Positions 36,301 to 47,787 of a DNA stretch of 64,000 nucleotides are shown piece after piece (position 1 is the stretch's first letter; the number at the start of each line of letters is the position of its first letter). The stretch is taken from assembly GCF_026230105.1 (NCBI RefSeq), contig NC_079479.1, positions 34,999,385 to 35,063,384 on the forward strand. Direction: 5' to 3'. The notes under the pieces are model-generated. The model ran no database searches. It was not told where the DNA came from and saw only the letters and a list, made by a program, of their open reading frames with translations. Source of the stretch: Diorhabda sublineata. Its lineage: Eukaryota > Arthropoda > Insecta > Coleoptera > Chrysomelidae. A program made the translations under genes and the position numbers.

Positions 36301-38517
36301 ATTGATTTCTACAAACAACCCAAGCAGAATCCGTAGCAAAAATGGGAAAACCTCGTGATTCTGGTTGAATTTTGAAGACCAAATAATGATTTTACTGAGG
36401 ATTTATTAAATAAACTCTATATTCGTCATATTCTTTTTCAACTTTGTCATAATCAGCATCTATTATACAAATTTGGATTCTTTCCAATCTAGACCAAATA
36501 TTGCTTCCTGGGGAAGCTAAAAAATTGATTTCTACAAACAACCCAAGCAGAATCCGTAGCAAAAATGGGAAAACCTCGTGATTCTGGTTGAATTTTGAAG
36601 ACCAAATAATGATTTTACTGAGGATTTATTACATAAACTCTATGTTCGTCATATTCTTTTTCAACTTTGTCATAATCAGCATCTATTATACAAATTTGGA
36701 TTCTTTCCAATCTAGACCAAATATTGCTTCCTGGGGAAGCTAAAAAATTGATTTCTACAAACAACCCAAGCAGAATCCGTAGCAAAAATGGGAAAACCTC
36801 GTGATTCTGGTTGAATTTTGAAGACCAAATAATGATTTTACTGAGGATTTATTAAATAAACTCTATATTCGACATATTCTTTTTCAATTCTGTCATAATC
36901 AGCATCTATTATACAAATTTGGATTCTTTCCAATCTAGACCAAATATTGCTTCCTGGGGAAGCTAAAAAATTGATTTCTACAAACAACCCAAGCAGAATC
37001 CGTAGCAAAAATGGGAAAACCTCGTGATTCTGGTTGAATTTTGAAGACCAAATAATGATTTTACTGAGGATTTATTAAATAAACTCTATATTCGTCATAT
37101 TCTTTTTCAACTTTGTCATAATCAGCATCTATTATACAAATTTGGATTCTTTCCAATCTAGACCAAATATTGCTTCCTGGGGAAGCTAAAAAATTGATTT
37201 CTACAAACAACCCAAGCAGAATCCGTAGCAAAAATGGGAAAACCTCGTGATTCTGGTTGAATTTTGAAGACCAAATAATGATTTTACTGAGGATTTATTA
37301 AATAAACTCTATATTCGTCATATTCTTTTTCAACTTTGTCATAATCAGCATCTATTATACAAATTTGGATTCTTTCCAATCTAGACCAAATATTGCTTCC
37401 TGGGGAAGCTAAAAAATTGATTTCTACAAACAACCCAAGCAGAATCCGTAGCAAAAATGGGAAAACCTCGTGATTCTGGTTGAATTTTGAAGACCAAATA
37501 ATGATTTTACTGAGGATTTATTAAATAAACTCTATATTCGTCATATTCTTTTTCAACTTTGTCATAATCAGCATCTATTATACAAATTTGGATTCTTTCC
37601 AATCTAGACCAAATATTGCTTCCTGGGGAAGCTAAAAAATTGATTTCTACAAACAACCCAAGCAGAATCCGTAGCAAAAATGGGAAAACCTCGTGATTCT
37701 GGTTGAATTTTGAAGACCAAATAATGATTTTACTGAGGATTTATTAAATAAACTCTATATTCGACATATTCTTTTTCAACTTTGTCATAATCAGCATCTA
37801 TTATACAAATTTGGATTCTTTCCAATCTAGACCAAATATTGCTTCCTGGGGAAGCTAAAAAATTGATTTCTACAAACAACCCAAGCAGAATCCGTAGCAA
37901 AAATGGGAAAACCTCGTGATTCTGGTTGAATTTTGAAGACCAAATAATGATTTTACTGAGGATTTATTAAATAAACTCTATATTCGTCATATTCTTTTTC
38001 AACTTTGTCATAATCAGCATCTATTATACAAATTTGGATTCTTTCCAATCTAGACCAAATATTGCTTCCTGGGGAAGCTAAAAAATTGATTTCTACAAAC
38101 AACCCAAGCAGAATCCGTAGCAAAAATGGGAAAACCTCGTGATTCTGGTTGAATTTTGAAGACCAAATAATGATTTTACTGAGGATTTATTAAATAAACT
38201 CTATATTCGACATATTCTTTTTCAACTTTGTCATAATCAGCATCTATTATACAAATTTGGATTCTTTCCAATCTAGACCAAATATTGCTTCCTGGGGAAG
38301 CTAAAAAATTGATTTCTACAAACAACCCAAGCAGAATCCGTAGCAAAAATGGGAAAACCTCGTGATTCTGGTTGAATTTTGAAGACCAAATAATGATTTT
38401 ACTGAGGATTTATTAAATAAACTCTATATTCGTCATATTCTTTTTCAACTTTGTCATAATCAGCATCTATTATACAAATTTGGATTCTTTCCAATCTAGA
38501 CCAAATATTGCTTCCTG
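33392..38517. repeat. 223-bp satellite A, 23 copies
   Basis: AAGCTAAAAAATTGATTTCT recurs every 223 bp from 33392 to 38298. Variants include the 'aataagg' versus 'atgggaa' types and TTTAAATTTGGATTTTTTCC versus TACAAATTTGGATTCTTTCC. A seven-unit block is itself duplicated: the rare CATAAACTCTATGTTCGTC (35071, 36632) and CAATTCTGTC (35324, 36885) variants are both exactly 1561 bp (7 x 223) apart. The array ends abruptly at GGGG|CACAGTCTC. No homology was recognised. Confidence 0.97.
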
Positions 38518-39060
38518 GGGCACAGTCTCAAGCCGAAGACTTGTTAAAATAGAAGTCGAAACGAAATTTTCGATATTTCTGTACAAAACACGATTGTTTA
38601 AATATGAAACGCATTCAAATGAATTACATCATAAATAACAAAGTGAAAGAATGTTAATTTACTGAAACATCATCAAGTTGTGCTGCAACAATTTGGAATC
38701 TTCATACAGCGAACCAAATAGACTCTATTCTTTATGTTAATTGGTTTAAAACTACTTGTTTAACTCGATTATATATGTATATAGACCACTACGATTTTTT
38801 CCCATTTTAATTTCTTGTAAAACTCAAACAGCGAATATCCTCGGAGACCCATTTAGAAAATGAACGAGTAAATTTAAAATAGACCGGAAAGATAAAGGAA
38901 AAAAGCTTCGAAAGCACCACTACACTCAACTACAATAATGCAAAAAAAAAAACATAAAATGATAGTTATCTTTTGTTAATAGTAAATTTTGTTAATATAT
39001 TACACGTACTGTTAAAAAATTGGTAACGATGAGGAAGACCAATCAACAAGATTTAATGTA
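38518..39060. other. Intronic spacer after satellite A
   Basis: No gene is recognised. Immediately after the array, a GAAGACTT...AAGTCGAAACG hairpin-like motif (about 38533-38564) resembles the small motif found elsewhere in the window. A poly-A stretch lies near 38943-38951. Confidence 0.35.
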
Positions 39061-39876
39061 GAGGACTTAACATCCCTGGAATCGTCTCAAATGATGTTCT
39101 GCAACTGTAGAAATAGATCAGAACAATCAACGTACGAAATCATTTCTTTGGTAGTTTAATTAGCACCATCTCCAATAGATGCGGAGTACTACAGCTTGCC
39201 TTCTACATCCCAACGTCTGATTAACACCAGCATCTATGATTTTTTCTATATCATATGGTAGAGGTCTTTTTCCTGCAGATCAGAAAGCTGCCCATGCCAA
39301 AAACAAAGCGAAAAGACAGTTCCCAATAACTAACGTTCGATTGATTTAGTTCCAAACATTGCCAAGGTCATGGAGAAGGTTTGTTTAGTAGCTTTCTCAA
39401 ATATCGATCTATCCAAGTCTCAATCGATGGACAAACCTCGGAAAAGTTTGAAGACAACGCTTGTTTTTAACGATCTTCCGGAAAAATCTAAAAACTCGGT
39501 TGTATAATGATGTAGTTGCTCGAATCAACCGCCTCAATAAACTTTTCTACCACCCAAATCCGTGGGAAGCAACCACCACTATCAATATCGATTCTGGAAC
39601 GGGATGGAAGCGATCTGATTGAGTTTAAACACCCAGGTTGCTAATTTTATCATTTGGTTCTATCTGGACATGAGATTTCACCAAAAATTAGCTTGTTGGG
39701 TATCGAGGTTGGAAGGTGTGATCAATTTAGCAAAAGCAGCTTCGTAAAAACTCGGATCAAAAAGCTGTTTAACTTCTAATCCTCTATAAGGCACAGGCTG
39801 GCACTTTTTGAGCTCGGATCCCAAGAGTATCCTGAGGATGCTCGATTCAATACATAAGCGATGCAGAGTTGATCAG
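39061..39876 (+). pseudogene. Jockey-like LINE ORF2 remnant
   Basis: Scattered reverse-transcriptase segments appear in changing + frames. NIAKVMEKV (about 39357-39383) resembles the LSKVMEKVI block before the YGFR region. ISLLGIEV (about 39677-39710) and GVINLAKAAS.KLG (about 39715-39757) resemble the L.LLG....W..HI..IAK.ASKKLG stretch after the catalytic box. ILYKAQAG (about 39780-39805) resembles LYKAQVRP, and SILRMLDSIHKRCRVDQ (about 39826-39875) resembles the LLDSIQ.RA.RLID tail. The order matches a Jockey/CR1-type ORF2, but many stops and deletions make it dead. It runs directly into satellite B. Confidence 0.6.
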
Positions 39877-42551
39877 AAACCAGGATATCTTAGAAAATAG
39901 AATAAAAGTCGTCGATCTGATTCCGTTTTACGGAAAATGCTTTCCCCAGGTGTCTAACTTGTACCTGCAGATACCCAGAATAATTTCACGATTCATTTCT
40001 TTGGAGAAATGTTAAGTGGTTGAATCAGCTATCAAGGACGTCTTTAGATCTCAGCTTCTACACGTGAAGTTTGTTTCCTTTTGTTGGTTTTTGTTTGAAA
40101 AACCAGGATATCTTAGAAAATAGAAGAAAAGTCGTCGATCTGATTCCGTTTTACGGAAAATGCTTTCCCCAGGTGTCTAACTTGGACCTGCAGATACCCA
40201 GAATAATTTCACGATTCATTTCTTTGGAGAAATGTTAAGTGGTTGAATCAGCTATCAAGGACGTCTTTAGATCTCAGCGTCTACACGTGAAGTTTGTTTC
40301 CTTTTGTTTGTTTTTGTTTGAAAAACCAGGATATCCTAGAAAATAGAATAAAAGTCGTCGATCTGATTCCGTTTTACGGAAAATGCTTTCCCCAGGTGTC
40401 TAACTTGGACCTGCAGATACCCAGAATAATTTGACGATTCATTTCTTTGGAGAAATGTTAAGTGGTTTAATCGGCTATCAAGGACGTCTTTAGATCTCAG
40501 CTTCTACACGTGAAGTTTGTTTCCTTTTGTTTGTTTTTGTTTGAAAAACCAGGATATCTTAGAAAATAGAAGAAAAGTCGTCGATCTGATTCCGTTTTAC
40601 GGAAAATGCTTTCCCCAGGTGTCTAACTTGGACCTGCAGATACCCAGAATAATTTCACGATTCATTTCTTTGGCGAAATGTTAAGTGGTTGAATCAACTA
40701 TCAAGGACGTCTTTAGATCTCAGCTTCTACAGGTGAAGTTTGTTTCCTTTTGTTTGTTTTTGTTTGAAAAACCAGGATATCCTAGAAAATAGAAGAAAAG
40801 TCGTCGATCTGATTCCGTTTTACGGAAAATGCTTTCCCCAGGTGTCTAACTTGGACCTGCAGATACCCAGAATAATTTCACGATTCATTTCTTTGGAGAA
40901 ATGTTAAGTGGTTGAATCAGCTATCAAGGACGTCTTTAGATCTCAACTTCTACACGTGAAGTTTGTTTCCTTTTGTTTGTTTTTGTTTGAAAAACCAGGA
41001 TATCCTAGAAAATAGAATAAAAGTCGTCGATCTGATTCCGTTTTACGGAAAATGCTTTCCCCAGGTGTCTAACTTGGACCTGCAGATACCCAGAATAATT
41101 TCACGATTCATTTCTTTGGAGAAATGTTAAGTGGTTGAATCAGCTATCAAGGACGTCTTTAGAACTCAGCTTCTACACGTAAAGTTTGTTTCCTTTTGTT
41201 GGTTTTTGTTTGAAAAACCAGGATATCCTAGAAAATAGAATAAAAGTCGTCGATCTGATTCCGTTTTACGGAAAATGCTTTCCCCAGGTGTCTAACTTGG
41301 ACCTGCAGATACCCAGAATAATTTCACGATTCATTTCTTTGGAGAAATGTTAAGTGGTTGAATCAGCTATCAAGGACGTCTTTAGAACTCAGCTTCTACA
41401 CGTAAAGTTTGTTTCCTTTTGTTGGTTTTTGTTTGAAAAACCAGGATATCCTAGAAAATAGAATAAAAGTCGTCGATCTGATTCCGTTTTACGGAAAATG
41501 CTTTCCCCAGGTGTCTAACTTGGACCTGCAGATACCCAGAATAATTTCACGATTCATTTCTTTGGCGAAATGTTAAGTGGTTGAATCAGCTATCAAGGAC
41601 GTCTTTAGATCTCAGCTTCTACAGGTGAAGTTTGTTTCCTTTTGTTTGTTTTTGTTTGAAAAACCAGGATATCCTAGAAAATAGAATAAAAGTCGTCGAT
41701 CTGATTCCGTTTTACGGAAAATGCTTTCCCCAGGTGTCTAACTTGGACCTGCAGATACCCAGAATAATTTCACGATTCATTTCTTTGGAGAAATGTTAAG
41801 TGGTTGAATCAGCTATCAAGGACGTCTTTAGATCTCAGCTTCTACAGGTGAAGTTTGTTTCCTTTTGTTTGTTTTTGTTTGAAAAACCAGGATATCCTAG
41901 AAAATAGAAGAAAAGTCGTCGATCTGATTCCGTTTTACGGAAAATGCTTTCCCCAGGTGTCTAACTTGGACCTGCAGATACCTAGAATAATTTCACGATT
42001 CATTTCTTTGGAGAAATGTTAAGTGGTTGAATCAGCTATCAAGGACGTCTTTAGATCTCAGCTTCTACAGGTGAAGTTTGTTTCCTTTTGTTTGTTTTTG
42101 TTTGAAAAACCAGGATATCCTAGAAAATAGAAGAAAAGTCGTCGATCTGATTCCGTTTTACGGAAAATGCTTTCCCCAGGTGTCTAACTTGGACCTGCAG
42201 ATACCTAGAATAATTTCACGATTCATTTCTTTGGAGAAATGTTAAGTGGTTGAATCAGCTATCAAGGACGTCTTTAGATCTCAGCTTCTACAGGTGAAGT
42301 TTGTTTCCTTTTGTTTGTTTTTGTTTGAAAAACCAGGATATCCTAGAAAATAGAAGAAAAGTCGTCGATCTGATTCCGTTTTACGGAAAATGCTTTCCCC
42401 AGGTGTCTAACTTGGACCTGCAGATACCTAGAATAATTTCACGATTCATTTCTTTGGAGAAATGTTAAGTGGTTGAATCAGCTATCAAGGACGTCTTTAG
42501 ATCTCAGCTTCTACACGTGAAGTTTGTTTCCTTTTGTTTGTTTTTGTTTGT
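39877..42551. repeat. 223-bp satellite B, 12 copies, LINE-derived
   Basis: AAACCAGGATATC recurs at 39877, 40100, 40323, 40546 and onward to 42330, exactly 223 bp apart. In one frame each unit reads QDILENRIKVVDLIPFYGKC, then FPQVSNL. This resembles the LEHRRKVA.L.LFYRYY.GKCS.EL segment that follows LLDSIQ.RA in Jockey-type ORF2. The satellite therefore seems to be the continuation of the LINE remnant at 39061 that was amplified. The unit has the same length as satellite A but no visible sequence kinship. Confidence 0.93.
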
Positions 42552-43288
42552 AAAATACTAAGACGGAATCCTAGTGATGATATTCCAGATCCAGCGTTTA
42601 TGGTGGTTATCATTTTTAAGCAGATAAATTAGGAATTGAATCGTAACTTCTCGTGTTGAATAATCTTCTGAACTTGATAATCTTCAGTTGGGAGTGTTTT
42701 TGATGATGATAAATCATCGAAATATATAAAAACCAACACGCGTTCGTAAGATATATATTTTGAGGCGTGCCTGAAAAATCTCGTGTCTCGATTCGGAATC
42801 ACAAACTTCGGCAATATTCATTAGTTAATTCCTCCAACAACTTCCATCTGAAAAAAGGTCGCAAGAAAAAAACAAGAAGCCGATTCTCGCGGGAGTCGAA
42901 AACTTCTGTAAATTCGACTTTCTACCAATTTGTTTTCTCTCGCAAACCTATTGAAAAAATACCTTTCAGTAAATAACCTAAAACTTTGACAATCAATAGC
43001 GAACTTTAAAACTTTGTTACAGATAAATGAGCGGTACCTGAAGCGCATACACATCCAACGGAACACAACAAAATGGCGTCGAACAATACCGTGAGATTTA
43101 TTCGGTAAACGCGGGCCGCTTTAAATGATTATTTACATAAATTTCGATGTTTTGTACGAACAAACAACATTCTTCCATTTAAAGTCTTCATCAATACAAG
43201 TTGAGAAACGATTTTTAACATTTCGTTATAAACCGATTCTCCATTTCACTTTGTTAACGAATTTTTTAATACAAAAGTTTTTAGTAAC
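42552..43288. other. Intronic DNA without recognised gene
   Basis: Overlapping open frames of 61-81 residues on both strands (42629-43066) match nothing known and are arginine/serine/phenylalanine-rich by composition. No regulatory element can be supported. Confidence 0.3.
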
Positions 43289-45302
43289 TGTAAACAGTCT
43301 CTGAAGATGGTAATTTGGTTACCGAAACTACCGTCGATTTGAACGATTTATCAATAACGATAATTAAGTATACAGAATGTCCTTTTATCAATTGATAAAA
43401 ATGCTTATAGTCCGGTCAATTTAGACCTAAAAATAATTTGAAAAATCTTAGGTGCGATATCAAAGTTAGTCGGTATCAAAGGTCAAAATGTTTTTGGTAT
43501 TACACGTCCTGTCTCCTTTTATCCATTTTTTCACTCTTTCCGATCCTTTGAAATTTGATTCATGGGCTATAAGCCAAATTTTCCTTTTCTTTTATCTTTT
43601 TACTTCTACAACTTTTCTTATCAGACTTTTTGGAGTTTCCCCAAAATCACTTCATGTATTATCTTATCCATCTTCAATTTCCTCAATTGCTTCATCTATT
43701 CTGTTATTATACAGATCCGTATTTACATTTTTAAACTATATAATTTTATGTTTAGTAAAATCTATAAAAGTTATCGAATTGTTTTAGCGATAGTTTGTCA
43801 AAAGTTGGGTTAAAACAATAAAATTCGATGGTCTATAGTTCGAAAATCGATTATCGTTATTCAGTTAACCGAATAAACATTGTAAACTGATTTTTTTTTA
43901 ATAAAACACCCTCTATATATATACGTAAATAAAATTACGGTTATTCAACTAAACTTTGACTTACGTAGTCGAAGTTTCACGACGAAAATCGAGGTTAATG
44001 ATCCGATTCATTTGTTTATTGAGAGAAAATGGCTGCCTTGTAGCTGTCACAATCATAACCTCAATTTTTTTGTATCCGAAAATATATAGAGTGATCCTCG
44101 TATAGTTTATACAGTTTTTATTGTTCAAGTACTGACACGAAAAACGAGGGGATGTATTTGAAAAAATAAATTCGGGCAATATTGTAAGTTTCGTATACAA
44201 TCCAGATCCGTATCTTTATTTTTAAACTATACAAAAATGTCGTTTTCTATTTTTATCGGTTTAATCTGTTGTTTGTTGTGTATTTAGTCCAGTGAATAAA
44301 ATTTTGTAGAAAAATTCATTATCTATTAGGCTAGAAAGGTTTGGAATGGATAGTAACTTTTATTTTTGAAAAAAGAACGTTCGAACGGGTCTCAAATGGT
44401 ACCAGTCAAAAAATACTGTGTACTTTGAAAGGTTATATCTCGGTTAATTTTGAAGGTGAGAAAAAAATAATGGAAACAATATTTTTATTAAAAAAAGTAC
44501 TAACTTTTTGTTTCTTAGCAGTTTTATCGTATCTTTGATATTTTTCAAGTTATTTTTAATAAAAGATAATTTTTTTAAAAAAGTTAATTAATTTCTTCAT
44601 TATAACCATAATTTTGTCCAGAATCAAACTTTCTAAACAATTCAAACTTTTTGATTTTATTGATTGTATTGAATTAAAACGATTTGCAAATTATTAAGTT
44701 TCTATTTCAATTAGGGTGGCAATATCAAGGGTAGATACGATTTTTTTTCCATAAAATGAAGGGATTCCATCTTATTTTCGTCATAACTTCCTTATTTTAT
44801 GTAATACAAAAATTTTTAAAGTCTCATTTTGAAGGTTTTTAAAATTTCTTTAAAAAATAATCAGTACATTTTTTTCGTAAAATTAACCGTTTTCTACTTA
44901 TTTAATTTTCGATTTTTCAAAATCTTTCGTTCACTAAATAATCTCCATATTTAATGAATCATAACTCGGTTGATATTAGGCCTATAATCAAAAGAAAAAA
45001 ACGATTATTTCAATTTTTTTAAAAGCTACTTTCAGCCTCTCTACAGTTTTTTCGATAAAATTTGTGTTTCTTGTGGAAAATCACACTTTTTTTCAAAATT
45101 TCAATCACGTATAACTCAAAATGTGTACAAAAAAACTTCGTAGACTAATTTGTGCTTAAAATTATTTTTCTTATCGATTTTTTTGGTAAATTTTAAAAAT
45201 CTCAGGTAAAGCCCTTTATTCACTGTACTAATTCAACATCCAGGATTTTTTCTAAAACAATAAGTCGACGGAAAACATGTTTTATCACAAGTATTGACGA
45301 CA
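43289..45302. mobile_element. Dispersed 2-kb repeat, copy 2
   Basis: Same element and orientation as copy 1, with only scattered base differences (for example CCGAACGGG/CGAAGGGG near 44385 and 30855). It starts at the CAGTCTCTGAAGATGG motif without the 44-bp prefix of copy 1. After the shared GTTTTATCACAAGT near 45292 it passes into a segment carrying a reverse-transcriptase scrap on the minus strand. Confidence 0.87.
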
Positions 45303-45309
45303 ACTTCAT

Positions 45310-45381
45310 TTATTTCCCTTTCATTATCAAATTTTCCATATCTATTGAGTCGAATGCTATTTTTAAATCGATGAATGTAAC
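45310..45381 (-). pseudogene. Reverse-transcriptase motif A scrap
   Basis: Minus-strand codons give VTFIDLKIAFDSIDMENLI. FIDLKxAFDSID is the first catalytic motif (motif A) of LINE-type reverse transcriptases. A stop follows at 45310 and no other RT motif adjoins. Lying right after repeat copy 2, it may mark the type of element from which that repeat came, but this is inference. Confidence 0.72.
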
Positions 45382-45382
45382 G

Positions 45383-46165
45383 TATAAATGTCACGATGAT
45401 TGACGCACGCGCGGAATAGTTTCTGTGCTGTTCAGACAGATGTAAAAATAATATTTTCGTTCAGTTCGATCGAACATTTCATATATTTTATTCGTTATTG
45501 TTTAGATTGTAAACAATTCGAATGGTATCAACATCGCGTTAATCAAAGTTGAAACAAATAAATTTCACCCAAACTGTCTACTAATGACGCATAAATGTTT
45601 AAACTAATTTAACGAAATTTGTTTGTATTTTACGTAAACATTGTATACTAGACAATTTAATTGACAATATATATATACACAACTCGATTCAATTAGAGTC
45701 CGTTTTGACGGCCGATGATTCGATCGGATTTTTTACAGGGTGTTTCCTAAGTTATGTCGAATAATTTCCCGTACACTTGCGTGATAAGTTATCGAGATCG
45801 GATTGTTTTAAATACCAGGATGTTATGGAATCTTGTACGATACGATTTTTAAAACAAAAATCCAAATAAGTTGGGATTTCTGCAACAATCTCTGAGGACG
45901 ATAACTTGGTTATCGAAACGGTTATGATCTCGGACGCCCCGGAATGCTTTCTGCACTTTCTATTCCCTTATTTGAAATTCGGAATCCTTCACAAGGGTCC
46001 TTATTGGTCTAGGTCGAATTTGAAACCACCGGAGTGGAAAATCCAGACATATAGTACAAAAAAACTTCAATTAGACACGTTTTTCATTTAAAACTGAAGA
46101 TGTCGCTTGAAGTCGAAACGTATTCTAGATCGTGTATATAGGGTGTATCGAATAGGACGTTATTT
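45383..46165. other. Intronic DNA with two small hairpin motifs
   Basis: No gene is recognised. TACAGGGTGTTTCC at about 45736 is an isolated terminus-like sequence. Two CTGANGA...CGAAACG motifs occur at 45892-45920 (six-base stem GATAAC/GTTATC) and 46094-46120 (weak stem). Confidence 0.45.
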
Positions 46166-47508
46166 GATTAATTCGGAGTGAGATTTCTCCATTTAAGGCG
46201 ATCAACGAATCCTCCAAAAGTTTTTGAACACTGGGTGGTTTGAAAGCTCTATAATACCAGATATACCTGGTCTAAAACAGGAATTTTTGGAGTAATCTCC
46301 TTTTAAGTCCGAATACTTTTCCCAGCGATGTCAAAATAACCATTGAGCTCTTCATGGAAAGGTCTTTGCCTTGTTTGAAACCTATTTTCCCTTCTCAGTT
46401 CCATCCATGGTTTAATGGTACTTTTTGAAATGCCTACCATGTCTTCTACGTCTCGACGATTATCCAGTGGTTTTCCTGGAATTTTCACCTCATTTAGTCG
46501 ATCTTTTCGATGCTAGAACCTAGTTCAGTTATTAGATTAGTTGCTTAGTTGGTCTATGGTCTGATCCATCGAAGACGTTCGTTATTAACGGCTGCCAATC
46601 AAATACAAACACAGCGATTTGTTTTCGAGGAACTCCCTCCATTTCTAGATCAAATTCGGTACTTCTGGGACACTCCTCGTACTTGCTAATGTCTTCTGGT
46701 GTCAATCCTATTGAAAATACGGATCACAGGCAGAATTGAGCACCAGAAACCTTCAGAAAACATATCGAAACATATTTATGAACAAATCAAAATTAATATG
46801 GATCAAAATTGATCATTTGGGATCATTTGGGATTTGTATTTGGTCTTTAGGAGTCGTTGATTAATTCGGAGTGAGATTTCTCCATTTAAGGCGATCAACG
46901 AATCCTCCAAAAGTTTTTAAACACTGGGTGGTTTGAAAGCTCTACAATACCAGATATACCTGGTCTAAAACAGGAATTTTTGGAGTAATCTCCTTTTAAG
47001 TCCAAATACTTTTCCCAGCGATGTCAAAATAACCATTGAGCTCTTCATGGAAAGGTCTTTGCCTTGTTTGAAACCTATTTTCCCTTCTCAGTTCCATCCA
47101 TGGTTTAATGGTACTTTTTGAAATGCCTACCATGTCTTCTAGGTTTTGACGATTATTCAGTGGTTTTCCTGGAATTTTCACCTCATTTAGTCGATCTTTT
47201 CGATGCTAGAACCTAGTTCAGTTATTAGATTAGTTGGTTAGTTGGTCTATGGTCTGATCCATCGAAGACGTTCGTTATTAACGGCTGCCAACCAAATACT
47301 AACACAGCGATTTGTTTTCGAGGAACTCCCTCCATCTCTAGATCAAATTAGGTACTTCTGGGACACTCCTCGTACTTGCTAATGTCTTCTGGTGTCAATC
47401 CTATTGAAAATACGGATCACAGGCAGAATTGAGCACCAGAAACCTTCAAAAAACATATCAAAACATATTTGGGATCATTTGGAATTTGTATTTGGTCTTT
47501 AGGAGTCG
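46166..47508 (-). mobile_element. Internally deleted mariner-like relic, tandemly duplicated
   Basis: Two copies, starting at 46166 and 46859 (693 bp apart), are almost identical; the second lacks about 45 bp near its end. On the minus strand each has a 5' terminus-like block at its right side (CGAGGAGTGTCCCAGAAGTA, then GATCTAGA.ATGGAGGGAGTT), resembling the other mariner ends here. Near its left side is HRWEKYSDLKGDY (46291-46330), matching the HRW.KCI.L.GDYVEK C-terminus of mariner transposases. Nearly all the rest is deleted. A 61-residue open frame overlaps in a different phase and should not be called a gene. Copy 2 ends 32 bp before the exon d splice acceptor. Confidence 0.75.
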
Positions 47509-47540
47509 AAATTTTTTATTCATTTCGTTTATTATTTCAG

Positions 47541-47787
47541 ATAAACGATACACAACGACGAACCTTTCCAGTTAGTACATCGACTAGTACGAAAAAAGCC
47601 CCACTGGTCACTTATTCCGAATTGGAAGTGGAATTAGAGGACAGACATTTTTATTCTGGCAAAGCCACGATTGCTTGCTACGTCAATATATTCGATTTAT
47701 ATAAGAAACGGAAAGAATTGGTTGTGGAAGAAGACAGACCCAGACCTAGACCATCTTCAGTGCTAGGGAATAGAGATTCGTCTAATA
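47541..47787 (+). CDS. beat: Beaten path family protein, exon d (second Ig domain, C half and tail)
   Basis: The acceptor TTATTATTTCAG ends at 47540 and the donor GTAAGT starts at 47788. The phase is 0 in, matching exon c, and 1 out. The peptide reads INDTQRRTFPVSTSTSTKKA, PLVTYSELEVELEDRHFYSG, KATIACYVNIFDLYKKRKEL, then VVEEDRPRPRPSSVLGNRDS. L.VEL..RHF.SGKATIAC.V is the E-F strand pattern of Beat second Ig domains, with its cysteine. The low-complexity, proline/arginine-rich tail is the expected juxtamembrane linker. The frame stays open past the donor, giving a longer predicted ORF that is probably read-through of the intron. The anchor (GPI or membrane) exon is not seen. Confidence 0.92.

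Larger units (their letters stand above)
29715..47540 (+). other. Beat intron 3, about 17.8 kb
   Basis: This interval lies between exon c and exon d (acceptor TTATTTCAG at 47540). It contains two copies of a 2-kb element, two unrelated 223-bp satellites, LINE remnants and a duplicated mariner relic, listed separately. No other host coding exon is recognised. Confidence 0.85.

Noticed and set aside
42629..43066. Overlapping open frames on both strands as a small gene
   Set aside because: No motif, no splice context, and the frames overlap antisense; no basis to choose one.
46303..47181. 61-residue minus-strand frames with a helix-turn-helix-like look (GISKSTIKPW)
   Set aside because: The real family match (HRWEKYSDLKGDY) is in another phase of the same DNA, so this frame is probably a shadow.
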